Shown: positions 7,901-16,603, counted from the stretch's first letter. The stretch is 35,491 nt of DNA from Streptomyces atroolivaceus (GCF_000717025.1 NZ_JNXG01000029.1:1-35491), one strand, 5' to 3'. The notes: generated from the letters alone by a model not told the origin. Translations and numbers: made by a program.

Positions 7901-9386
7901 TGTTGTAGGTGGTCTCCAGGACTGCGGTCTTGGGGTCGAACTTCTTCCAGCCGAACGTGTCTTCCTCGTCCGCGGCGTACAGGCCCAGCGTGAGGCTCGA
8001 CCACTTGCCTGCAGCCGCCTCGCGCACCTTGGAGGTGATGTCGAACTCGAGGTTGCCGGCGCCGCAGTCGTTGCTCCACCCCTTGGAGTCGTTCACCGTC
8101 TTCAGCGGGGCGGCCCCGATCTCATCGGGACGGTTGGCCCAGGTCGTCTTCTTCGAGATCGGCGTGGTGTGCCACAGCTCGACCTCCCGGGCCTGGCACG
8201 ACCAGGACCAGACGTTCTTGATCCGGAACGTCGAGGACTTGACCAGGGCGCCCTTGATGTTGTCCGTGTCGATCTGGAAGAAGGACCGTGAGACCCGGTT
8301 CTGGCAGCAGGTCTGGGCCTCGTACCCCACGCGTGCCACTTCGTTCGCGTTCCAGAAGGAGGAGTTGGGGTACTCCTTGTAGATCCGGGTCCAGTTCTCC
8401 TTCTTGCCCCACGCCCACGAGGGGTCGATGAAGACGGGGTAGGTGGTGTCGGACGCCTGCAGGAGCGCCTGGTCAGGCTTGATCTCGATGGTGTCGGACC
8501 CGACAGTGGTTTCCATCTGCGCGTCGGTCGACCCGGGGGGCGGTTCGAACAGCTCAGAGGGAAGAGGGCTCTCCTGCGAGCTGAGCGAGGACCTGGCGGA
8601 AGGTGCTGACGACGCCGTAGTCGAGTCCCACATCAGGGGAGTGGGGCTCGTGAAAACGGTCTGGCCGGCCGGGTCGACGGCAGCCAGGCTTCCGGTCTCG
8701 GCGTCCTTGGAGACAGTCAGCCCGACAGTCTTCATCTGGTAGGTCAGCTTGCTCAAAGCGGGGTTGGCGGCCGCTGCGGGAGTCTTGACCACGAACAGCT
8801 GGGAGAACCCTTCCACCTCTGCCTTGAGCTGAAGATCGACGCCGGGCAGCACCTCACTGTAGGTAGCCACGTTCCCCGCGAGAACAGGCTTGGGCAACGC
8901 AGTGGGCCAGGACAGCGTCAGGGTGCGGCCGTCCTTCACCCCGGACAGCAGCGGGCCTGACCCGCCCCCTGAAAACGTGACGCTCACCGTGGACGCTTTC
9001 GGGACGACCGAGCCGTCCGCCGCGAACATCAGGCTCGGATCCGTCGCCACCCACGCACCATCCCGCAGCAGCCGCACGGCCGAGCCGTAGCGCTTCACGG
9101 AGAAGGAGCCGTCAGGCAGCGCCCAGGTGTCAGACGTCTCGGTGCGTGCAGATTCCAACTCAGCTGGCTTTCCAGTGGACTTCGCCGCCTGAAGCGCCTT
9201 GTCCTCCTCGCTGACCGAGCCGTCGTCCAGAGGCGTATCCGCCACGGCAGACAGGTGCGGTGCGGCAGACGCGGAGCCGACGGGCACCACCACGCCTACC
9301 GCCCCGAAGGTTGTCACCAAAGCCAAAGATATGGCTTGAAAGAGAGGTGTGGGCCTTCGCCTATCCCGTCTCGTAAATCGACTCAT
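4995..9386 (-). CDS. large secreted DNRLRE / FG-GAP (VCBS) repeat protein with lectin-like domain
   Basis: This 1463-aa protein begins with a Sec signal peptide (basic RRDRRR, then ALVTTFGAVGVVVPVGSASAA, residues 1-42). In order, it shows a domain with FSVKRYGSAV and LSGVKDG segments (about 50-310); a DNRLRE-type domain (about 324-494) with paired Cys and DDNIKG-like strands; an Ig/FN3-like region (about 495-700); a first set of FG-GAP/VCBS repeats with DLNGDGNKDLW-type calcium loops (about 717-968); a bulb-type lectin-like repeat (about 1004-1110: SDGDLAITSKSGSVLWST, ASGNLVVVGADGSTVLWDS); and a second FG-GAP set (about 1114-1455, DFNGDGRDDVAAWYDYADG). Beta-propeller FG-GAP repeats bind ligands or surfaces. 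It is divergent from the RHS toxin gene, which suggests a partner role in surface display or delivery (inference). GGGGGAG precedes the ATG at 9386. Confidence 0.88.
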   Translation of the reverse strand: MSRFTRRDRRRPTPLFQAISLALVTTFGAVGVVVPVGSASAAPHLSAVADTPLDDGSVSEEDKALQAAKSTGKPAELESARTETSDTWALPDGSFSVKRYGSAVRLLRDGAWVATDPSLMFAADGSVVPKASTVSVTFSGGGSGPLLSGVKDGRTLTLSWPTALPKPVLAGNVATYSEVLPGVDLQLKAEVEGFSQLFVVKTPAAAANPALSKLTYQMKTVGLTVSKDAETGSLAAVDPAGQTVFTSPTPLMWDSTTASSAPSARSSLSSQESPLPSELFEPPPGSTDAQMETTVGSDTIEIKPDQALLQASDTTYPVFIDPSWAWGKKENWTRIYKEYPNSSFWNANEVARVGYEAQTCCQNRVSRSFFQIDTDNIKGALVKSSTFRIKNVWSWSCQAREVELWHTTPISKKTTWANRPDEIGAAPLKTVNDSKGWSNDCGAGNLEFDITSKVREAAAGKWSSLTLGLYAADEEDTFGWKKFDPKTAVLETTYNNPPKTPYGLGTNPKSSCSSGGLIGNTRVSVHATVDDPDAGNLTAQFQVFSTGSTTAVVDQSLSALKKRVVTLPVADGKLPTGSYTWRVRAKDADGATSAWSATCKFSVDRTRPGLPPTITSKDGIFPPGDSGWPAVTGKARQTGWFTLGANGVTDVDHYVWWTDSEPQISEADPGVPVPVLPPGYGPHFVYAYSVDKAGNRSDTASYVFYATRSAQRDAPGDLNGDGNKDLWSIDSNGTLLTYSGQQNGTFASAANGGQAFADAQVTYRTDWGQDGYTDLVALEYDTVAKRKNLWTYTNNGLGIATTDYEEGKQALTVKCPVIDEDYGCVGEPGWTGNDHWSDADQIVTPGDINADGKPDLLVKQGKLLWAYYGSYTKRLSTPVLVGASDWDKYTVIAPGDLNGDGVADLWLRDNASGDMYRALGRKGETGILDPTTWGNAASRVKIGVGYPASLYPIIDSVGDVTGDGLADLWGRKTDNTMIGWPGKTPGADNMSFASYFSIDGAVGGTRIPAGTTLASGQSYTSRSATLTMRSDGDLAITSKSGSVLWSTKTAGNVGAKAVMQASGNLVVVGADGSTVLWDSKTTGAEGYAVLQDRGSLVIHNVRGQSLWSSGTAQRHDYNGDGRSDMADWYDHADESDTIHTFLTNSDGTFKNPLTGWNVPTGWTASRMKRTTGDFNGDGIGDVAAVYGYADGQVALWTWLGSTSGKFSAPSKSWQVAAGMWSFARMTVSSGDFNGDGRDDVAAWYDYADGRDTLWTFTANVRGGFNAPFESMTRPTGGWEASRDKPVAGDFNGDGRDDIAVFHGYTDGSNKIWTFLATPTGGFSNPVGSWGSATWGSWDRTSVHAGDFDGDGRDDIAAWYDYADGHDSIYVFPSSATGAFSSVAEAWTTPPDNMWRDHMSIVIGDYNGDGLDDLGALYGYDDGSIKAWTWSATAGRKFAKPVSSWGVTSGYSYPRSYVIERYGS

Positions 9387-9699
9387 TTCGCTCCCCCCAG
9401 GAGTAAAGGATTTTCGCCCCAGACCATATAGCCGCCCTCTGCCGGGTCAACAGCCGAAGGAAATACGCACCTAAGCAACTAAAGCAGTGATCATTAATGC
9501 AATTAATCAATAGGGGCACTTGCTGCCAGAAAAGCCCCAAACCGGGTCGCCGCCAACACGGTTCAACCGCAACGAACTTGCACCCTATGCCCCTTCCTGT
9601 GCCACTTTGCTCGTGCGCGCAAGAGGGGGGGCAGTGACTTTTTCGTGAAGGCTCTGTTAGTTTCCGACGGTCATTCACGGGGTGGGCAAGGGGTGGGTC
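9387..9699. promoter_or_regulatory. divergent promoter region between the FG-GAP and RHS genes
   Basis: This 313-nt spacer is clearly more AT-rich than its surroundings. It contains a near-palindrome at 9488-9509 in which two ATTAAT boxes are separated by GCA and flanked by TGAT and ATCA; this is a plausible operator shared by the two promoters. The RHS start at 9700 is preceded by AAGGGG (9688-9693). Exact -10/-35 boxes cannot be assigned by eye. Confidence 0.55.
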
Positions 9700-12600
9700 A
9701 TGCGTTGGTTCGGCAGGTCATTGATGGCTGCGCCATTGTCCGCTGCACTCTTGTTGGGGCTACTGCCCGCAGTCGCAAACGCATCAGACCCTGACGCGAT
9801 CCCAACGACCTCCCGCGCAGCAATAAAGCAACCCAAAGCCGTGCCGGTAGAACCCGTCAAATTCGAGTCCAACAAGCGCAAGAACGACGCCGAGCGCTCC
9901 CCATGGCGCTCACCCGACGTCGTCTGGCCCACCGCGGCCAGCGCCGACGTCGTGCTGGATCCCGCCAAGGCGAAAGCTGCGCCCGCAGGCCGGCTCCCCG
10001 TCTCCCTCGCGCCTGCCAAGAGAACAGAACGTCGTGCCAAGACCAGCGCACCCTCCAAACTCAGGGTGGCAGTGGCAAGCCGGTCAAAGGCAGACCAGGC
10101 GGGTGTCGACGGCCTGCTGCTCTCCGTGACACCTGATAAGACGACGGCACAGAAGCAGTCCGTCAAGGTCACGGTCGACTACGACACCTTCAAAGACGCC
10201 TACGGCGGAGACTGGGCAGCCCGACTGCGGCTGGTCCAGCTGCCCAACTGCTCGCTGACAACACCGCAAAAAGACGAGTGCCGCAACGCTCAGCCGCTGA
10301 AATCCTCGAACGACACGGAACGTAAGACACTCAGCGCAACAGCCACAGCGACGGGCGCCACCCCCGTGGTCCTGGCCGCCGTCGCCGGCGCCGAAGGGAG
10401 CTCCGGCAGCTTCAAGGCGACCTCCCTGCAGCCGTCGGGCGCCTGGAACGCCGGCAACTCGACCGGATCCTTCAACTGGTCCACGAACATCGGAATGCCC
10501 GCGGTGCCGGGCGACCTTGTGCCCAAGGTCGAGCTGAGCTACTCCTCCCAGAGCGTCGACGGGCGGACAGCAGCCTCGAACAACCAAGCGGGGTGGATCG
10601 GCGACGGCTGGTCGATGGAGCCCGGATACATCGAACGGCGCTACAAGTCGTGCGACGACGACAAGGACGAGGGCAGCGCTACCAAGGTCGGCGACCAGTG
10701 CTGGTACAACAACAACGCTGTCCTGTCCCTCGGCGGCAAGACCACCGAACTCATCTACGACGCTGCCAAAGGCTGGCACCCTGAGCAGGACAATGGCGAA
10801 AAGGTCGAAAAGCTCACCGGTGCAGACAACGGCGACAAGGGAACAGTCGGCGTCGACGGCGTAGGCGAACACTGGAAGATCACGGCCACCGACGGAACCC
10901 AGTACTTCTTCGGGCTCAACAAGCTCAAGGGCTGGAGCGACCACGGAACCGAAGCAGACGACCCCCTCACCAACTCTACCCTCACCATGCCGGTCTTCGG
11001 CAACCAAACAGGGGAACCCTGCTACAACGCGTCCTTCGCCTCCGCCTGGTGCCAGCAAGCCTGGCGCTGGCAGCTCGACTACGTAGTCGACCCCCACGGC
11101 AACGCGATGGCGTACTACTGGAAAACCGAGAACAACAACTACGGCCGCAACGTCTCCACCACCACCGGCACCGCAACCGCCACCCCCTACAAGCGCGCCG
11201 GCTACCTCGACCACATCGAGTACGGGCTGCGAGACGAAAGTCTCTACACCGCCAAGGCCATGGCTCGCGTCGACTTCGGGGTGGCCGAGCGCTGCCTGAC
11301 CAATTGCGGGACGTTCAACGCAGCCAACGCAGCCAACTGGCCTGATGTCCCCTTCGACCTGTACTGCAAGGAAGACGCGACCGACTGCAAGGACCAGTAC
11401 TCGCCAAGCTTCTGGTCCCGCAAGAGGCTCACCAGCATCAGCACCAGCCTCCTCACCGGCGGCTCCTACGCACCGGTCGACACCTGGACGCTCAAGCAGG
11501 GCTTCCCCGCATCAGGCGACGGCATCTCCACCCCGATGTGGCTCGAGTCCATCCAACACACCGGAAAAGCAGGAGGCAGCACCGCCCTGCCCCCGATCAC
11601 CTTCGCCGGCGTCCAGATGGCAAACCGCGTGGACAAGACCGGCGACGGCCTCGCACCCTTCATCCGCCTGCGCATGTACCAGGTCACCAACGAGAGCGGC
11701 GGCACAGTCGGAGCCGAGTACTCCCAGCCCGGCTGCACCGCGAGCACCCTGCCTCCCTCGGACGAGACCAACAAAACACGCTGCTACCCGGTCAAGTGGG
11801 CCTTCGAAGGGGACACCGCGAAGGAGGACTGGTTCAACTCCTACGTGGTGACCAAGGTTCTCGAGGGTGACAACGTCACCGAAACGCCCGACACCACCAC
11901 CCAGTACACCTACCTCGACGGTGCAGCCTGGACGAAGAGCACCGACGAATTCACCAAGGAAAAGGACCGAACCTTCTCCGTCGCGCGAGGCTACAGCCGC
12001 GTGCAGACACGCAAGGGCGGAACCGAAGAGGGCCCGACCCTGACCGAAACGCGGTACTTCCGCGGAGTCGACGGGGCAGCCGTCAAAGACTCCGCCGGTG
12101 TAGCGGTCACCGACCGGGAACAGTTCGCCGGCAGAACCCGCGAAACCATCACCTACAACGGCGACGACACCAGCAAACTCGTCTCAGCCATCTCCTACAC
12201 ACCCTGGCGCTCCGCAGTGACGGCCAGCCGGCCCCGCACAGGCCTGCCCGACCTGCAGGCATACCTCAGCGGTACCGAGAAGGACGAGACACGCACCAAG
12301 ACCGCTACAGGGGAATACAAGACCTCAATCACGCGGACCTTCAACAAGTACGGGCAAGTCACCACGGAGTCAGAAACGGGTGACACGGCCAAGACGAACG
12401 ACGAGAAGTGCTCCACCACGACGTACGCGGCCAACACCGCGACCAATCTGCTCAGCCTCGTCGCGCAGCAGAGGACGGTTGCCACCCTGTGCGGGGCCGC
12501 TGACCCGGGCGCCGACGGCGTGATCAGTGATCTGCGGACCTACTACGACGGGGCCACGTCGCTGACCGCCGCACCGACCAAGGGGAACACCACCAAGGTC

Positions 12601-12831
12601 GAGACCATCAACGGGGCGGGCACCGGCTACGAAACCGTGGGATCGACGCCCGTAGCCGACTTCGACGCCTACGGCCGGGCACTCTCCGTCACCGACGTAT
12701 ACGGCAAGACGACGAAAACGAGTTACACCCCCCCACAGGCCAGGCACCGACCGAAAAGCGGGTCGTCAACCCGCTCGGCCACACCATCACCACTGAGCTC
12801 GATCCTCTGCGCGGACAGCCGCTCAAGGTGA
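9700..12831 (+). CDS. RHS-repeat polymorphic toxin, N-terminal part (frame broken at 12728)
   Basis: This is the first part of a giant secreted RHS protein. The ATG at 9700 is preferred over GTG at 9682 because AAGGGG lies 6 nt upstream and the signal peptide (MRWFGRSLMAAPLSAALLLG ... ANA) starts there. Next come a low-complexity region (about residues 30-150), an SpvB/TcdB-like beta-domain (WSTNIGMPAVPGDLVPKVEL, NNQAGWIGDGWSMEPGYIERR) and FG-like strands up to the start of the RHS/YD repeats. The frame leaves homology after SYTPP at a seven-C run and ends with a 34-residue nonsense tail. Adding one base (or slipping back one) continues it as TGQAPTEKRVVNPLGHT into the 12828-16343 frame, for a total of about 2214 aa. 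RHS repeats form a shell that encloses the C-terminal toxin. Confidence 0.88.
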   Translation: MRWFGRSLMAAPLSAALLLGLLPAVANASDPDAIPTTSRAAIKQPKAVPVEPVKFESNKRKNDAERSPWRSPDVVWPTAASADVVLDPAKAKAAPAGRLPVSLAPAKRTERRAKTSAPSKLRVAVASRSKADQAGVDGLLLSVTPDKTTAQKQSVKVTVDYDTFKDAYGGDWAARLRLVQLPNCSLTTPQKDECRNAQPLKSSNDTERKTLSATATATGATPVVLAAVAGAEGSSGSFKATSLQPSGAWNAGNSTGSFNWSTNIGMPAVPGDLVPKVELSYSSQSVDGRTAASNNQAGWIGDGWSMEPGYIERRYKSCDDDKDEGSATKVGDQCWYNNNAVLSLGGKTTELIYDAAKGWHPEQDNGEKVEKLTGADNGDKGTVGVDGVGEHWKITATDGTQYFFGLNKLKGWSDHGTEADDPLTNSTLTMPVFGNQTGEPCYNASFASAWCQQAWRWQLDYVVDPHGNAMAYYWKTENNNYGRNVSTTTGTATATPYKRAGYLDHIEYGLRDESLYTAKAMARVDFGVAERCLTNCGTFNAANAANWPDVPFDLYCKEDATDCKDQYSPSFWSRKRLTSISTSLLTGGSYAPVDTWTLKQGFPASGDGISTPMWLESIQHTGKAGGSTALPPITFAGVQMANRVDKTGDGLAPFIRLRMYQVTNESGGTVGAEYSQPGCTASTLPPSDETNKTRCYPVKWAFEGDTAKEDWFNSYVVTKVLEGDNVTETPDTTTQYTYLDGAAWTKSTDEFTKEKDRTFSVARGYSRVQTRKGGTEEGPTLTETRYFRGVDGAAVKDSAGVAVTDREQFAGRTRETITYNGDDTSKLVSAISYTPWRSAVTASRPRTGLPDLQAYLSGTEKDETRTKTATGEYKTSITRTFNKYGQVTTESETGDTAKTNDEKCSTTTYAANTATNLLSLVAQQRTVATLCGAADPGADGVISDLRTYYDGATSLTAAPTKGNTTKVETINGAGTGYETVGSTPVADFDAYGRALSVTDVYGKTTKTSYTPPQARHRPKSGSSTRSATPSPLSSILCADSRSR
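12728..12734 (+). other. seven-C tract causing -1 frameshift in the RHS gene
   Basis: The tract C7, read as A-CC-CCC-CC, separates two well-conserved coding frames. Its form C-CCC-CCC allows a slip of both tRNAs by one base, or one missing C could be a sequencing error or a genuine phase-variable tract. The downstream frame is clearly coding from about 12735 onwards, well before its first start codon at 12828. Confidence 0.8.
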
Positions 12832-15800
12832 CTGACGCCAATGCCCGTGTCACCTCTGCGGCCTACGACCCCCTGGGCCGGGTGACCAAGGTCTGGCAGC
12901 CCACCCGCTCCGCAGTGACCTACCCAGCCAGCCCCAGCCAGACCTTCGCCTACCAGATCCGTAACGACGGCCCCGTCCTCGTCACCGCCACCGCACTCAA
13001 CCACAATGGCGCCTACCAGCCTTCGTACACCTTCTACGACGGGCTCATGCGGGAGATCGAAACCCAAGCACCGTCCCCGGACGACGCCGGGCGCCTGATC
13101 ACCGAGACCTTCTACGACAGCCGCGGACAGGCCTGGCGCAACTCGGGCGTCTACTACGCCACCGGACCCGCTGAGCCGGTGCCCGTCACAGGCCAGGAAC
13201 TCAACTACCCCTCCGCCACCGAAACCCTCTTCGACGGAGCAGGCCGCGTCACCGCCGTAATCGCGAAGAAGTTCGGTGACGAAACGAAGCGCACCACCAC
13301 CGCATACACCGGAGACACCACCATCGTCGTGCCCCCGGCCGGAGGAACCGCCACCACGACGGTAGCCGACGCCCTGGGCCGGACCACGGAACTGAAGCAG
13401 TACACCAACGCTGACCGCACCGCATCCCAGTCGACGAAGTACACCTACAACAAGCTAGGCCGCCTGGAACAAGTCACCGACCCCTCAGGCGCCAAATGGG
13501 TCTACGGCTATGACGCAGCGGGCCGCCAGGACTACATGGACGACCCCGACAAGGGCGAGACCACGACCGCCTACGACAAGGGCGGCCGCGCCACAGACGT
13601 CACCGACGGCAAGAAGATCACGCTGCACACCGACTACGACGAGCTGGGACGCCCCATAGCCCTGATGCAGGGCACCACCAAGCGCGCCTCCTGGGAGTAC
13701 GACAAGGCCACCAAGGGCCTCGGCCAGCTCTACAAGACCACCCGCTACAACGGGGCCGACGCCTACACCAGCACCATCATCAACTACAACGCCACCTACG
13801 CACCTGTAGGCACCACCGTCACGATCCCGGCAGCCGAAGGCGCCTTGGCAGGAACCTACGCCTGGACCGACGTCTACAACCCCCACACCGGGCAGCTCAT
13901 GGAGACGGCACAACCAGCCGCCGGCGGCCTCCCGGAAGAGGACGTCATCAACGCCTACGCCTACGGATCCAGCCTGCCCATGTCAGTCTCCGCCGGAGAC
14001 GACACACTCCTGGCAACAGTCAAGTACGACCACTACGGACGCCCCGCGGAGCAGCAGTTCGGAGCATTCGCCGAACACCTGTGGAAGACAAACGAATACG
14101 ACCAGCACACCGGCGCGCTGACACGCTCCTTCACCGACCGCGAGGTCACCCCCCAGCGCATCGACGACGTCCGCTACACCTACGACCCCGCCGGCAACAT
14201 CAAACGCATCCAGACCACAACCGGCCAGGACGCCACCGCCCTCAACGACACCCAGTGCTTCGCACTCGACACCCTGCGCCGCATCACCGAAGCCTGGACC
14301 GCAACCGACAACTGTGCCGCGCCCGCAACCGCCACCACGGTCGGAGGCCCAGACCCGTACTGGACCTCGTACTCCTACGACGCCGTAGGCAACCGAAAGA
14401 CCGAAACCCAGCACACCGCCGCCGCAGGACCCGCAACCGACACCGTCCGCACCTACGCCGCGCCGGAAACCGGAACGCACAACCTGCCCGGCATCACGCA
14501 GAGCGGATCCGCTGCCCGCACCGAGACCTACACCTACGACGCCGCGGGCAACACCGAAACCCGGAAGATCGGCAACGACGCCACCCAGAACCTGAAGTGG
14601 GACGCTGAGGGCCACCTCGCATCCGTCACCGAGGTAACCGACACCACCAGCTACCTCTACGACACAACAGGACAGCGCATCATTCGCCGAGACTCCACCG
14701 GAACCACGCTCTACCTGCCCAAGGGCAACGAACTCCACCTCGACAAGGCCGGCAAGGTCACCGGCACCCGCTACTACACCGCCGCCGATGAAACAGCAGC
14801 CATACGCACCGGCGGAAAGATCACCTTCCTGATCAGCGACCACAACGGAACCAGCACCACCCAGGTCACCGCCGACAGCAACCAGACAGTCACCCGGCGC
14901 CAAAGCACCATCTTCGGAGCGCCCCGTGGCGGCGAGCCGACGACCTGGGCCGGCGACAAGGGCTTCGTGGGCGGAACCCGCGACACCGATACCGGCCTCA
15001 CGCACCTGGGCGCCCGCGAGTACGACCCTGCCACCGGCCGCTTCATCAGCGTCGACCCGGTCATGGACATAGCCGACGCCCAGCAGATGCACGGCTACAC
15101 CTACTCCAACAACAACCCGGTCACCTACTCCGACCCCAGCGGACTGTGCATGGACCCCGGAAACGGGCGCTGCGAGCCGGACGACGGAGGTAAGAGCGGC
15201 GGAAAGCCCGACCCCGGGTTCCCGATCAACACAAACCCAGATGACGGAATCGACAATTCGCACCTGCCGACCACCAACCTTGGTGACGGAGAGGCACATC
15301 TTCCGCCGGCGAAAGCAATTCACCTGTACGTCGGTAAGAAGAGAGATCTGACGAACCTCCTCGGAATGGTGACGAGGTGGCAGTACTACCAGCCCGAAAT
15401 GAGCATTGAGCTCAATACGGAACTATTCCTGCGTTCGCAATGCGGCAAAAGCTTCGGTCCTGGATGCGATGAGTTCAGAAAGTTCTATGACGGCTGGAAG
15501 CATGTAGACAAAATTCCCGAACCTGAGACATGCCCCATCTGCGGGAACGTAGGTTTCCAAGCCATCGTGGCCAAAATCCTCGGCCGCGGCGGCTGCGGGA
15601 AATGCTTCCTCGCAGGAACCGAAGTCCTGATGGCCGACGGCACAACAAAGAACATCGAGGATGTGAAACCGGGAGACGAGGTCCGAGCCGCGGACCCCGA
15701 GACAGGGAAAACGGGAGCTCGCCGGGTCGCGGCCCTCATCGTCACGGAAGACGACAAGCACTTCAATGAGCTCTCGATAACTTCGACAGCCGGCGCCAGC

Positions 15801-16343
15801 ATGCTCACTGCTACGCACGAGCACCCTTTCTGGTCCCCGTCTGCAAACCGCTGGATCGAAGCGGACCAACTCAAGCCCGGCATGACACTGCTCACCGACT
15901 CAGGTGGGACGGCGACAGTCACAGGGAACCGGAGTTACAACCAGCAGGCGCGCACGTACAATCTGACCGTCGACGACATGCACACGTACTATGTGCTGGC
16001 GGGGCAGACTCCGGTCCTCGTTCACAACAGCGACTGTTGGACTGTCAAGGCAAGGATGCGTGCAGCCGGTCCCGGGGAGAAATTCGGTCTGCCAAACCAA
16101 GGTCGCATTCGATATGTGCCCCCGAAGGGCTATAATCCCGCGAACCCCTTGCCGCGAGGTCGTAGCGGTGGATATATTGATCGATTCGGTAACGAGTGGA
16201 CAGTGGGGCCCTCGCGTACCGAGGGGCATCCTTTTGAGTGGGATGTTCAGTTGTCGCGTCAAGGGCGGGAGAAGATCGGTTGGCTCTCTCGCGATAATCG
16301 CCACGTCAATGTGGACCCGCATGGGGAGGTGACTCATAGGTGA
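12828..16343 (+). CDS. RHS core, HINT pretoxin and C-terminal toxin domain (continuation)
   Basis: This is the second frame of the RHS toxin, open from about 12735; GTG at 12828 is only its first possible start. It has many YD repeats (YDPLGRVTKVW, YDAAGRQDYMDDPDKGETT, YDAVGNRKTE), then the RHS-associated core (GLTHLGAREYDPATGRFISVDPV and YSNNNPVTYSDPSGL, about 15000-15145). A Cys-containing linker of about 150 residues follows (C-P-I-C and C-G-K-C pairs), then a HINT domain and a 104-residue toxin domain. The core motif marks the autoproteolysis site that frees the C-terminal cargo in RHS proteins. The gene ends with a GTGA overlap with the immunity gene. The C-terminal 450 nt are lower in GC and use different codons, typical of exchangeable toxin tips. 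Confidence 0.9.
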   Translation: MTDANARVTSAAYDPLGRVTKVWQPTRSAVTYPASPSQTFAYQIRNDGPVLVTATALNHNGAYQPSYTFYDGLMREIETQAPSPDDAGRLITETFYDSRGQAWRNSGVYYATGPAEPVPVTGQELNYPSATETLFDGAGRVTAVIAKKFGDETKRTTTAYTGDTTIVVPPAGGTATTTVADALGRTTELKQYTNADRTASQSTKYTYNKLGRLEQVTDPSGAKWVYGYDAAGRQDYMDDPDKGETTTAYDKGGRATDVTDGKKITLHTDYDELGRPIALMQGTTKRASWEYDKATKGLGQLYKTTRYNGADAYTSTIINYNATYAPVGTTVTIPAAEGALAGTYAWTDVYNPHTGQLMETAQPAAGGLPEEDVINAYAYGSSLPMSVSAGDDTLLATVKYDHYGRPAEQQFGAFAEHLWKTNEYDQHTGALTRSFTDREVTPQRIDDVRYTYDPAGNIKRIQTTTGQDATALNDTQCFALDTLRRITEAWTATDNCAAPATATTVGGPDPYWTSYSYDAVGNRKTETQHTAAAGPATDTVRTYAAPETGTHNLPGITQSGSAARTETYTYDAAGNTETRKIGNDATQNLKWDAEGHLASVTEVTDTTSYLYDTTGQRIIRRDSTGTTLYLPKGNELHLDKAGKVTGTRYYTAADETAAIRTGGKITFLISDHNGTSTTQVTADSNQTVTRRQSTIFGAPRGGEPTTWAGDKGFVGGTRDTDTGLTHLGAREYDPATGRFISVDPVMDIADAQQMHGYTYSNNNPVTYSDPSGLCMDPGNGRCEPDDGGKSGGKPDPGFPINTNPDDGIDNSHLPTTNLGDGEAHLPPAKAIHLYVGKKRDLTNLLGMVTRWQYYQPEMSIELNTELFLRSQCGKSFGPGCDEFRKFYDGWKHVDKIPEPETCPICGNVGFQAIVAKILGRGGCGKCFLAGTEVLMADGTTKNIEDVKPGDEVRAADPETGKTGARRVAALIVTEDDKHFNELSITSTAGASMLTATHEHPFWSPSANRWIEADQLKPGMTLLTDSGGTATVTGNRSYNQQARTYNLTVDDMHTYYVLAGQTPVLVHNSDCWTVKARMRAAGPGEKFGLPNQGRIRYVPPKGYNPANPLPRGRSGGYIDRFGNEWTVGPSRTEGHPFEWDVQLSRQGREKIGWLSRDNRHVNVDPHGEVTHR
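15603..16028 (+). other. HINT (Hedgehog/intein-like) pretoxin domain
   Basis: The domain starts at the nucleophilic Cys in CFLAGTEVLMADGTTKNIED, continues with VKPGDEVRAADPETG and the block-B-like TATHEHPFW, and ends with TPVLVHN, the splicing-type His-Asn. HINT domains next to RHS cores are known to cleave off the C-terminal toxin. All key residues (Cys, the T-x-x-H of TATHEH, terminal HN) are present, so it is probably active. Confidence 0.9.
16029..16340 (+). other. C-terminal toxin domain, polymorphic toxin type 17-like
   Basis: These are the last 104 residues, after the HINT domain. Conserved-looking blocks are GRIRYVPPKGYNPANPLPRG, GGYIDRFGNEWTVGPSR and FEWDVQLSRQGREKIGWLSR, ending HVNVDPHGEVTHR. 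I recognise this pattern as the family annotated as polymorphic toxin type 17 (Ntox17), a predicted nuclease-type toxin. The biochemical activity is not established by anything visible here. His and Arg residues near the end could be catalytic. Confidence 0.7.
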
Positions 16344-16603
16344 GGGAGTTCGACTTCGATGAAGTCGTCACAGTTCTCGAAACAAACCACACTGTAGAAC
16401 TCGGAGTTGCTGGCGCCACAGGGGCGATCTTGGGCAAGAGTCAAGGCGTCGACGAGAGGATCTATGCTGTCCTCATCGGGGATGAAGCGACTATGCTCCC
16501 GGAGTCTGTCCTCATGTCGACCGGGCGCTACGTGGATCCAGACGAGATATACGACGGTGAATCCATCAAGGTTAAAGCAGAAAGGTACCCTGAAAAAGGG
16601 TGA
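16340..16603 (+). CDS. Imm31-like immunity protein
   Basis: This 87-aa acidic cytoplasmic protein is read from GTG at 16340, which overlaps the TGA of the toxin gene (GTGA); GGGGAGG about 9 nt upstream supports it. The sequence has the small beta-barrel pattern I associate with Imm31: FDEVVTVLETNHTVELG, GATGAILGKSQG, RIYAVLIGDEATMLPES, ending with the diagnostic EIYDGESIKVKAE. It should bind and neutralise the toxin domain. Translational coupling ensures immunity is made with toxin. Codon use is less GC-biased than in neighbours, as with the toxin tip, consistent with co-transfer as a cassette. Confidence 0.75.
   Translation: MREFDFDEVVTVLETNHTVELGVAGATGAILGKSQGVDERIYAVLIGDEATMLPESVLMSTGRYVDPDEIYDGESIKVKAERYPEKG

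Noticed and set aside
10084..11214. Minus-strand frame of 376 codons opposite the RHS N-terminus
   Set aside because: It has shadow composition (Val/Gly-rich), and the opposite strand is clearly coding.
13983..15323. Long open frame on the minus strand inside the RHS gene (446 codons)
   Set aside because: It is a Gly/Val-rich shadow of the plus-strand RHS repeats, caused by GC-rich third positions.
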